Assembly (NCBI GenBank): GCA_028284395.1
Contig: JANQRV010000105.1
Location: forward strand, 1-39,137
DNA from: Saprospiraceae bacterium
GTDB taxonomy: Bacteria > Bacteroidota > Bacteroidia > Chitinophagales > Saprospiraceae
DNA: 39,137 bases
Direction of reading: 5' to 3'
Made by a program: the position numbers and the translations under genes. Positions 32,408 through 39,137 of the stretch are shown here, in pieces. Under the pieces are notes generated by a model. The model saw only the letters and a list, made by a program, of their open reading frames with translations, made no database searches and was not told the DNA's origin. Within the stretch, counting starts at the first letter, position 1. Each line of letters opens with the position of its first letter.

Positions 32408-35335
32408 ATGAAAGTAAACATTACTACCATACTATTTCTTCTTGGATGCCTCTCTCATGGACTTGCACAGAACCAGAATGGCGTCAATTTTGCAATGAAT
32501 TTTGATGGCTTAACTGGTTGGATGGATATGTCTTCACCGTTGGAAGGCAATGCTGATTTTACCTTTGAAGCCCTATTTATAGCCGGTGGTGAATTAGGGT
32601 GCGGCGGAAACAATGGTCGGAGAATCATCAGTTGGGAAGATCGATGGATTGAAGTTACCGTCTGCGGAAGAGAGCTCCAGTTTTATGATGGGGCTCAGTG
32701 GATTGCCACTGGTATGACCGTGAAGGAAGGCGAGTGGAATCACGTTGCACTGGTACGGGAAAAGCCCAACTTCTTACTTTATCTCAACGGCAATTTGGTG
32801 CATTCTCACAAGAACATGCACGTTTTGAATATGCAGGAACCATTTCATATTGGCACTGTGAGGGCCCGTGGCAGGGCTCGCGAAACGAAATGGGTCGGTC
32901 TTTTGGATGAGGTTAGAATCTGGAGTGTGCCCTTGTCCGCTGAACGGGTCGCAGCGTTGAATGGTGTTTACTTAAATGGAAACGAACCTAATCTTGCCGG
33001 GTATTGGACCTTCAACGACGGGGTGACCGGGAATCAATTGACCGATTACAGCCCGAATAAAAATCATGGGAAATTAAAAATGGTGAAAAATCCGGTGCAA
33101 TGGATGCCCGGAGCACCACTTGTTGCTCTGGAAAAGGGGCCGAAAACATCGAAGGTAGTCGATTTGATCCAGGGGGCCTATGACGATGTAGACGTGAGTA
33201 CGATGAAAACCGATTTTCTCTGGAACCGCGGTTTCATCATTGACGAATATTTGCGAGAACTTAGACGACCTTCCGGCATCATTGAGGCGTCGGCATTTGA
33301 ATGGGGCATCATTTATGAGGCGGTTGCCAATTCGCAGGTTCAGGGGACCAGTTCCATGGCTAAATTGGAAGATTTAATGGAAGTGGAAGTACCGACCGAT
33401 TACGATTTGCCCATTATCCCCGTTGCCATTCTCAACATGGAAGGGGACATACAGGTTCAAAAATCAACCAGCCCTGCTCCCACTCTGGAGTTGCTTTCCA
33501 TCTTTGCCGGTTCGCCGGTTCGTTCCTATTCCCCGCAGGGAAAGGTTGGATTCTATATTTCTCCCGAACTCTATTTCTCCAATGTAGATCCCGGAGCGAA
33601 TCTGCTTTCGCCTGGTTCTTCCCGCAATGAGATCAAAATTGATTTGGGAGATGGCGCTGGATTTAGAAAAGTGGATCTTTCCGAACCAACGGTCATCTTT
33701 GCCAATTATCCGGAGGCCGGTGAGTACGAGATTCGTTTTCAAATGGAGCATGGAGACCAGGCGATCGACGCCTCCTCCTGGTTTGAAGTTTGGAAAAAGG
33801 ATCCGCTGATTAATGCCAGCAGCGGTAAGATTGAAACACCGCTGGTCATGAATTGGAAACAGTTTCACGGTGCTGCCAAAGCAGCCCAGCTCGACCGGAC
33901 GGTCGAAGGTGATTACTTCTACGTAGAAAGCCGCGATAGCGTATTGGACAAGCCGGTTATCCTGTTGCAAGGATTTGACCTGTTTGAGAACAAGACTGCC
34001 CGGGATTTCTACTTCAAGTACGGAGATCTAACCGAAAAGTTGATCGCAAACGGTTATGATGTATTTACGCTCAACTTTGCTGACGACAACCGAAGTATCC
34101 TAGAAAACAGCAATGTGTTGTACGACCTGATCAACTATATCATAAAACAAAAGGTCGGTAACGAAGAGGGCATTATTATAGGAAGAGGTGTGGGCGGGGT
34201 GATTGCTAGGGTCACACTGGCTTATTGTGAACGAGTCAAGGTAGATCATGGCTTCGGCCTCTACGTTTCGCACGATGCTCCGCATAAGGGAGCCAATATT
34301 CCCATGGGACTTCAATGGCTTTTTCATGATGCCTATGAGTCCATGCCTCCGCAATTACTTTCGATCTTATGGCTGAATATGGGACTGGCAAAAGAGCACC
34401 CCCATATGGAATCTCCGGCGGGATACTTCAAAAAAATTCATAAGCGGTTGAATTCTGAGGCGCTGAAAGAGATATTATCACGGCATTACTTGGTTGAATC
34501 CGAGATCGAAGATACACCTGGGTTATCCTTCCGGAGATTGCAAACCGTGCTGGATTCCATTGGTTATCCTAAGGAATCTCGCAATGTGGCACTGGTGAGT
34601 GGTAGTAACCTCGGGGTTGAACAAGGGGTCTCACCTCAGGACCCCATTGTTCCTGGAATTAGTTATGGTCTTGGAAAGAATCTTAAGATCCAACTGGACG
34701 CTTGGTTTGCCGGTGTCAATGTTGATAATCAGTTGGTCTCCCAATTCGAACTGGGGAGCACTAAACCGGCAAAGCGAAGTCGTAGCTTCAAGAAAATGTC
34801 TTACAGTAATGCACCCGGAGCCTACCTAAATCCATTGATCGGGTACAATGAAACCAAATTCTGCTTTGTACCAACGGTGAGCGCGATCGATATTTATCAA
34901 TCCATCATCAATCGTCCCGGCCTTGATTTTTACAATGCCAATAAAGAATATGTCCTCCACTATAATATTTCCCCATTCGACGACATCTATGCCAGTGAGG
35001 ACAATCGAATGTACGGCAGTTATGGCGCTACAGATGGAGCCAAAAGCCTGAAGTGTTTTACAGAATTTGAAACACAGGAACTGATGTTCGACAATCGGTT
35101 TATCCAGAACGAGACCTTTACCAGGGAGCGTTCTTTTGAAGCTTCCAATACGCTTATTGCCGGTTTTAAGGTCAATGGTCGTCCTTATTCAAACAAATTC
35201 ATTTCGGCCGGCGATGTATCGGTTGAAAAGGATGCCGATGTAATTTTCAGAGCGGGCGGAGAAGTGCGATTGAAACCGGGTTTTGTGGCTAAGCGAGGAA
35301 GCACTTTCCGAGCAACTGTTCTGCCAAAGCAATGA
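32408..35335 (+). CDS. exported LamG / degenerate alpha-beta hydrolase protein
   Basis: 975 residues. A signal peptide ends at HGLAQ (~21). Residues ~25-230 are a LamG/concanavalin-like domain (DFTFEALFIAGG, EWNHVALVREKPNFLLYLNG, LLDEVRIWSVPLS, LAGYWTFNDG). Residues ~250-510 are beta-rich and unassigned. Residues ~515-760 resemble an alpha/beta hydrolase of the lipase/PGAP1 type (PVILLQGFDLF, DVFTLNFADD, VSHDAPHKGANIPMGLQW). The nucleophile elbow, usually GHSMGG, reads GRGVGG, with Gly594 where the catalytic Ser should be, so it may be catalytically dead. The C-terminus (GGEVRLKPGFVAKRGSTFRA) is the short repetitive module common in secreted Bacteroidota proteins. It is followed 50 bases later by the S74-like gene, probably in one operon. 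Confidence 0.85.
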   Translation: MKVNITTILFLLGCLSHGLAQNQNGVNFAMNFDGLTGWMDMSSPLEGNADFTFEALFIAGGELGCGGNNGRRIISWEDRWIEVTVCGRELQFYDGAQWIATGMTVKEGEWNHVALVREKPNFLLYLNGNLVHSHKNMHVLNMQEPFHIGTVRARGRARETKWVGLLDEVRIWSVPLSAERVAALNGVYLNGNEPNLAGYWTFNDGVTGNQLTDYSPNKNHGKLKMVKNPVQWMPGAPLVALEKGPKTSKVVDLIQGAYDDVDVSTMKTDFLWNRGFIIDEYLRELRRPSGIIEASAFEWGIIYEAVANSQVQGTSSMAKLEDLMEVEVPTDYDLPIIPVAILNMEGDIQVQKSTSPAPTLELLSIFAGSPVRSYSPQGKVGFYISPELYFSNVDPGANLLSPGSSRNEIKIDLGDGAGFRKVDLSEPTVIFANYPEAGEYEIRFQMEHGDQAIDASSWFEVWKKDPLINASSGKIETPLVMNWKQFHGAAKAAQLDRTVEGDYFYVESRDSVLDKPVILLQGFDLFENKTARDFYFKYGDLTEKLIANGYDVFTLNFADDNRSILENSNVLYDLINYIIKQKVGNEEGIIIGRGVGGVIARVTLAYCERVKVDHGFGLYVSHDAPHKGANIPMGLQWLFHDAYESMPPQLLSILWLNMGLAKEHPHMESPAGYFKKIHKRLNSEALKEILSRHYLVESEIEDTPGLSFRRLQTVLDSIGYPKESRNVALVSGSNLGVEQGVSPQDPIVPGISYGLGKNLKIQLDAWFAGVNVDNQLVSQFELGSTKPAKRSRSFKKMSYSNAPGAYLNPLIGYNETKFCFVPTVSAIDIYQSIINRPGLDFYNANKEYVLHYNISPFDDIYASEDNRMYGSYGATDGAKSLKCFTEFETQELMFDNRFIQNETFTRERSFEASNTLIAGFKVNGRPYSNKFISAGDVSVEKDADVIFRAGGEVRLKPGFVAKRGSTFRATVLPKQ

Positions 35336-35385
35336 AGAGCCCCCCACGTAACTAATATCATAATCACAATCCAAAAAAATATAGA

Positions 35386-36375
35386 ATGCGTATCAAACTA
35401 GGCCTGACAGTATTTTCAGTTTTGATAATGAGCTCGGCTTTTCTAACCGCTCAGGTTTATTTACCATCACAAACCAATATTATCGGCAATGACGTAGGTA
35501 TTGGAAGCAATACCCCGCTGGGCAGATTGCATATTCTCGGGGCAGAAGCCCTGCCCTCTAAATCTTCGGGTTTCACTTCGGTCAATTATCCGTACATTGT
35601 ATTTCAGCGGTCGCCCTTTGCGGACTTGGGCGACAACAGTCCGGAGTACTGGTTTATCTCCGACGATTATGGATACCTTAATTTTTGGAAGGGGAAGCCA
35701 GGATCGGGCAAGGAATTGAATCTCCTGGCTTTAGAGGAAAAGCAGAGTGTGCTCTATACCGGATTGGATATCCAGGGTGGGGATGTCTGGACCAACCAGA
35801 GTTGGCGTAAGTCATTGCGCATTGCGAATCTTGGCGTCATTCAATTTGATGTGAGCTCCAATTTTAAATTTGGGATCGGTGCAAATGATTACGACAAAAA
35901 CTTGTGTTTCTTCACTTCCGGGACGGGCGAAAATGTTTCTCCCGATTACAAAATGATCCTGACCAATGCTGGAGACCTAATCATTGGAGCTGAAGAATCG
36001 AAAGGTTATAAACTGGCCGTAGCAGGAAGGGCCGTCGCCGAAGAAGTTGTGGTCAAATTGGCCAGCCGCTGGCCGGATTACGTCTTTGAAAAAGATTACA
36101 AACTTCCAAGTCTCTACGAGGTTTCTGAAACCATTAAGACGGAAGGCCGGCTACCGGGAATGCCGTTGGAAGAAGACGTGGCAGCCAATGGCTTAGAGAT
36201 GGGGCAGGTAACTAAGCTGCAGCAAGAAAAAATTGAAGAACTGTATCTCCACATGATTCAAATGAATGAGAAACTGGAGACCTTAGCAGAGCAAAATAGA
36301 ATGTTGAAAGAACAAAATGAGCTTTTGTCTAAACGCATCGAGAATTTGGAGCGAAACGGACAAACTCAGAAATAA
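35386..36375 (+). CDS. exported coiled-coil protein with S74-like tail-fibre pattern
   Basis: 329 residues. A signal peptide ends at AFLTAQ (~23). The N-terminal part has the phrase NDVGIGSNTPLGRLHILG, the repeat-like NVGIGTxxPxxxLHV motif seen in Bacteroidota secreted or fibre-like proteins. The middle part is beta-rich (LRIANLGVIQFDV, YKMILTNAGDLIIGAE). Residues ~230-285 carry WPDYVFEKDYKLPSLYEV and GRLPGMPLEEDVAANGLEMG, which in related proteins precede an intramolecular chaperone-like helix region. Residues ~275-325 are a strong coiled coil (KIEELYLHMIQMNEKLETLA, RMLKEQNELLSKRIENLE). It is probably a trimeric surface or matrix component. It has no catalytic residues I can name. The next gene starts close behind or overlaps its end. 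Confidence 0.8.
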   Translation: MRIKLGLTVFSVLIMSSAFLTAQVYLPSQTNIIGNDVGIGSNTPLGRLHILGAEALPSKSSGFTSVNYPYIVFQRSPFADLGDNSPEYWFISDDYGYLNFWKGKPGSGKELNLLALEEKQSVLYTGLDIQGGDVWTNQSWRKSLRIANLGVIQFDVSSNFKFGIGANDYDKNLCFFTSGTGENVSPDYKMILTNAGDLIIGAEESKGYKLAVAGRAVAEEVVVKLASRWPDYVFEKDYKLPSLYEVSETIKTEGRLPGMPLEEDVAANGLEMGQVTKLQQEKIEELYLHMIQMNEKLETLAEQNRMLKEQNELLSKRIENLERNGQTQK

Positions 36376-36400
36376 TCACTATAAAACACGGTATACCAAC

Positions 36401-37702
36401 TTGGCCAATCGACCCGTATTTTCCTCCCATTTCGCCACTGTACTTACCCTAGTCGGAGTTGCGGTTGGCCTCGGAAACGTTTGGCGTTTTCCCTACATGA
36501 TGGGCAAATATGGTGGTAGCGCTTTTTTATTTGTCTACCTGCTGTTTACCCTTCTGTTTGCGATTCCTGCGCTAATGGGGGAGGTGGCCCTCGGCAAAGC
36601 TGCTCGCAGCGGTTTAGTCGGAGCTTTTACTAATGCCCTGGGGAACCTGTGGGGGCGGACGGTCGGTTATTTGCTTTTGGGCACCATTTTAGTGGCGAGT
36701 TCTTATTATGTGATTGTCATTGCCAACGTGTTTTATTCGGCCTATTTTGCGACCCAATTTGATTTTGGTGCCGAGACCGTAACGTTGCTGGAGCAGCAAT
36801 TGGGAAATGGCTGGTTGCAATATGGCCTGGCTTTGTTCCTTCTGGCGGCCAGTCTATTCATCTTATTGAGGGGATTGCAAGGAGGCATCGAACCAGTTAG
36901 TAAATTGTTCATGCCCATTTTCCTGGTGGTCATCCTATTCCTGATCGTCAGTGCCTTTCGATTGGAAGGGGCTCGTTATCATTTTTTCCAATTCTTACGA
37001 CCGGATTTTAGTGCGCTCAAAGCTCAACATGTTTTTGCAGCGCTGGGGCAGGCGTTTTATTCTCTAAGTCTGGGGGGGACCTTTATGGTCGTCTATGGAA
37101 GCTACATCAAAGATCGGGAACAAATTCCGCGGCTAGCGGTGCTAACCAGTATCGGCGACGTAGGGGCAGCGCTATTGGCTTCCTTGTTCATCGTCCCTAC
37201 GATATTGGTTTTTGGTCTGGACATGACATCCGGACCCCGCTTGATTTTTTCGACCTTACCACACTTGTTTGGAGTGATGCCGGGAGGGCAGTGGGCGGGT
37301 GTTTTGTTTATGCTAGCTTTGGGGTTGGCTGCTTTACTATCCCTGATTGCCGCTTTGGAAGTAGCGACGAGCGGATTTATGGAGATTTTTGATTGGTCGA
37401 GGGGCACAACATTGTTGGCCATTGGTGTGGTAGAAGCGTTACTCGCCTTTCCGAGTGCTTTTGATGCTGATGTGATCGGAGTGCTCGATCTCGTTTTTGG
37501 TTCCGGGATGCAGGTACTTGGTAGTGGATTGGCTTTGATCGCATTAACCTGGGGATTGGGAAAAACAAAGGCCCTAAATCAACTTTTTGGAAGGGAACGC
37601 GCGTCGTGGCACGCAGCCTATTTTCGTTGGATCAAATGGGTCGTGCCGGGGATTTTGCTAGCCGTTTTAATTGGCTATATTTATAGCATTGCTATCCGCT
37701 AA
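36401..37702 (+). CDS. sodium-dependent transporter, NSS (SNF) family
   Basis: About 434 residues from a TTG start at 36401, giving M/LANRPVFSSHFATVL, which fits the short cytoplasmic N-terminus of the family. An ATG at 36317 in frame would add 28 residues and overlap the preceding gene by 59 bases. The signature of helix 1 is clear: GVAVGLGNVWRFPYMMGKYG. About 11-12 membrane helices follow, with the NSS unwound-helix pattern and FYSLSLGGTFMVVYGSYI (helix 6). It is an inner membrane symporter that uses sodium to import amino acids or related small molecules; the substrate cannot be read from the sequence. It precedes a 2OG-Fe(II) oxygenase by 18 bases, so the two are probably co-transcribed. 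Confidence 0.93.
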   Translation: MANRPVFSSHFATVLTLVGVAVGLGNVWRFPYMMGKYGGSAFLFVYLLFTLLFAIPALMGEVALGKAARSGLVGAFTNALGNLWGRTVGYLLLGTILVASSYYVIVIANVFYSAYFATQFDFGAETVTLLEQQLGNGWLQYGLALFLLAASLFILLRGLQGGIEPVSKLFMPIFLVVILFLIVSAFRLEGARYHFFQFLRPDFSALKAQHVFAALGQAFYSLSLGGTFMVVYGSYIKDREQIPRLAVLTSIGDVGAALLASLFIVPTILVFGLDMTSGPRLIFSTLPHLFGVMPGGQWAGVLFMLALGLAALLSLIAALEVATSGFMEIFDWSRGTTLLAIGVVEALLAFPSAFDADVIGVLDLVFGSGMQVLGSGLALIALTWGLGKTKALNQLFGRERASWHAAYFRWIKWVVPGILLAVLIGYIYSIAIR

Positions 37703-37720
37703 TCAATAAGACCATCAGAT

Positions 37721-38797
37721 ATGCACTCAAAAAAAAAGGAAGGCATTAAGGCCGTCAACCAAGATTTTCGCAAATACGAACAAGTCAATAAAGACCAGGA
37801 ATACCATTTAGCTGAGGATGCTTCCGATGAGCAGTTTGATGATGATTACGTGATTCGAACCTGTGATATCAGCCTGCTTACACAAGGAGAAGAGCAGCGC
37901 CAAAAGTTTGTCCAAGATCTTGGAGAAGCATTGGAAGGTATCGGTTTTGCCATTATCTCCGGACATGGAGTTGGGCCGGAACTGTATCAAAGAGCACAAC
38001 AAAAAGTTATTGAACTATTTGAGAATACTTCCTATGAAGAGCGTATGCAATTCAGAGCGGAGCGACACGGTTCTGTCAACCAGGGCTACTTTCCCATGAA
38101 GGAAACGACGATCATTCATCCGGACCTGGTAGAGGGGTGGGTATTCTGTAGACGGGCATTCAACATGGGCAATGATCCGGATTTTGATACCGGTAAATTC
38201 TGGCCGGACCCGGCCTATGAGCTTTTGTACCGGGAATTGGTACAAGCTCACGAAAAACTCATCCTTCCAATTATGCAAAGTATCCTAGAATATCTGGGTT
38301 GCGATCCCCACTTATACGATCAAAAATTGACCGGTACGAATTTTGGCTTCCGTCTAAATTACTATCCGCCAATCGGACCGGCCGATGATGAGTCTGGTGC
38401 GGGCCGGATGCTAGGGCATGAGGACGTCGACCTCTTTACCCTTTTGCCGGCACAAGAGGTAGAGGGCTTGCAAGTCCTGAATCGCGAAAACAATAAATGG
38501 ATTCGACTCAATCCCGCTCCCGGTACCATCATTTTGAACACGGGCGATTATATGCAGCGGATCACCAATGACAGATTGCCCTCGACCACACATCGAGTCA
38601 GTAAACCGATTAACAAAGCACTCAATACCAAACCGAGAATTTCACTACCGATGGCCGTCTATGTCTGGGAAGAAGAGATCCTGGAAGTCCTGCCGGGACT
38701 CGGGACGCCGAAATACGAACCCATATCCGCAGTGAAGTTCCATACAAACATTACCAGCAAGTATTATGGCGACGACTATAATGAAGATGTGAAATAG
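37721..38797 (+). CDS. 2-oxoglutarate/Fe(II)-dependent oxygenase, isopenicillin N synthase family
   Basis: 358 residues, cytoplasmic. The N-terminal DIOX_N-like region includes LGEALEGIGFAIISGHGVG, and the catalytic jelly roll holds the iron ligands His233 and Asp235 (GHEDVD) and distal His291 in STTHRVSKP; the 2OG-binding Arg306/Ser308 pair lies in PRISLPMAVY. NFGFRLNYYPP is the family's core strand. Such enzymes hydroxylate or oxidise small amino acid-like or secondary metabolites; the substrate is unknown. It lies just behind an NSS transporter and before a cupin-like gene, suggesting uptake and oxidation of the same molecule. The first ~45 residues are polar, charged and probably disordered. 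Confidence 0.93.
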   Translation: MHSKKKEGIKAVNQDFRKYEQVNKDQEYHLAEDASDEQFDDDYVIRTCDISLLTQGEEQRQKFVQDLGEALEGIGFAIISGHGVGPELYQRAQQKVIELFENTSYEERMQFRAERHGSVNQGYFPMKETTIIHPDLVEGWVFCRRAFNMGNDPDFDTGKFWPDPAYELLYRELVQAHEKLILPIMQSILEYLGCDPHLYDQKLTGTNFGFRLNYYPPIGPADDESGAGRMLGHEDVDLFTLLPAQEVEGLQVLNRENNKWIRLNPAPGTIILNTGDYMQRITNDRLPSTTHRVSKPINKALNTKPRISLPMAVYVWEEEILEVLPGLGTPKYEPISAVKFHTNITSKYYGDDYNEDVK

Positions 38798-38802
38798 GAG
38801 CT

Positions 38803-39137
38803 ATGGTTGCTGTAGTTGCTATTGCTACTATTGCTACTATTGCAGCTACAGCAGCCACAGCAACCACAACAACCACAGCAACCACAGAAGCCACAGTAAC
38901 CACAGAAGCCACAGTAACCACAGAAGCCATAGTAACCACAGAAGCCATAGTAACCACAGCAGCCACAGCAACCATAGAGACCACAGCAACCACAGTAACA
39001 ATAGATAGCAAAATGAAAGATCCAAAAGATACCGTAAACCTACAATCAGTTGAAGACCACGACGGCATTCTCACGATCCGGGGAGGCGGCGATCGCCGCA
39101 ACTGGAATGGCATTCACTACAAGCAAGGGATGTCCGG
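38803..39137 (+). CDS. cupin-like protein, 3' end cut by the window, with a possible Thr/Ala-rich N-terminus
   Basis: An open frame starts at ATG 38803, five bases after the oxygenase stop, with AGGAG just before it, and stays open to the window edge. Codons 1-70 encode Ala/Thr/Val-rich low-complexity sequence from the repeat tract (EATVTT units). From Met71 (ATG 39013) the text changes to KDPKDTVNLQSVEDHDGILT, then IRGGGDRRNWNGIHYKQGMS, which resembles the start of small cupin proteins. Two readings are possible: the gene starts at 39013 and the repeat is intergenic, or the repeat is a translated extension. The stronger ribosome-binding site favours the first ATG, while the cupin family favours the second. 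The 3' end is missing, so the family call is tentative. Confidence 0.5.
   Translation, partial: MVAVVAIATIATIAATAATATTTTTATTEATVTTEATVTTEAIVTTEAIVTTAATATIETTATTVTIDSKMKDPKDTVNLQSVEDHDGILTIRGGGDRRNWNGIHYKQGMS
38833..39003 (+). repeat. 9/18-bp tandem repeat tract, in frame
   Basis: A 9-base pattern like GCAACCACA, organised in the middle as four 18-base units (38887-38958: GAAGCCACAGTAACCACA twice, then GAAGCCATAGTAACCACA twice). It is degenerate at both ends. The + frame reads Ala/Thr/Glu/Val; the complementary frame reads Val/Ala-rich and is a mirror, not a gene. Confidence 0.9.

Noticed and set aside
38751..39113. 120-codon - strand ORF over the 18-base repeat
   Set aside because: Val/Ala low-complexity mirror of the + strand tract, overlapping the end of the oxygenase gene.

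Overview
The window looks like chromosome from a marine or free-living Bacteroidota, most likely of the Saprospiria/Lewinella kind. The grounds are family content, not a search: a ThuA/sugar-dehydrogenase/cytochrome c lipoprotein, a TonB-dependent receptor with a CarboxypepD_reg-like front domain, a giant beta-propeller sensor kinase, a LamG/alpha-beta hydrolase secreted protein with a repetitive C-terminal module, an S74-like coiled-coil protein, and few clear Shine-Dalgarno sequences. No rRNA, tRNA, transposase, integrase or CRISPR array was seen.

Layout. 1-7 kb: a secreted His/Tyr-rich repeat protein (+) faces a large ThuA-GSDH-PKD-cytochrome lipoprotein (-), separated by a strong hairpin; behind it lies an M16 zinc protease (-). 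7.4-21.1 kb: six tightly packed + strand genes, clearly more AT-rich than the flanks. They encode a double receiver-like protein, a GNAT-plus-histidine-kinase-like fusion, a small alpha/beta protein, an 1813-residue membrane sensor kinase (propeller, membrane segment, four GAF-like modules, DHp and HATPase), a response regulator with an unrecognised non-HTH output region, and a ComEC-like metallo-beta-lactamase-fold hydrolase. A helical solenoid protein follows (21.3-22.8 kb). 22.8-24 kb is gene-poor, with two probable tiny membrane proteins on the - strand.

24-29.2 kb: a TonB-dependent receptor flanked by two paralogous exported proteins. 29.1-32.1 kb: a redox cluster with an AraC-type regulator, an AhpD-like carboxymuconolactone decarboxylase family protein and thioredoxin (all -), divergent from an SDR oxidoreductase. 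32.4-36.4 kb: two exported proteins, one carrying a hydrolase-like domain whose nucleophile Ser appears to be Gly. 36.4-39.1 kb: an NSS sodium symporter, a 2OG-Fe(II) oxygenase, and an incomplete cupin-like gene preceded by an in-frame Thr/Ala-coding repeat tract.

How they may work together. The most notable unit is 7366-21148. Kinase, response regulator and hydrolase are joined by stop/start overlaps (ATGA and TAATG), so the MBL enzyme is probably the effector, or closely tied to the output, of a phosphorelay. The three upstream genes add extra receiver-like and kinase-like modules plus an acetyltransferase domain. I do not recognise this set as a named system. A defence/conflict role or an envelope stress-sensing role are both inferences.
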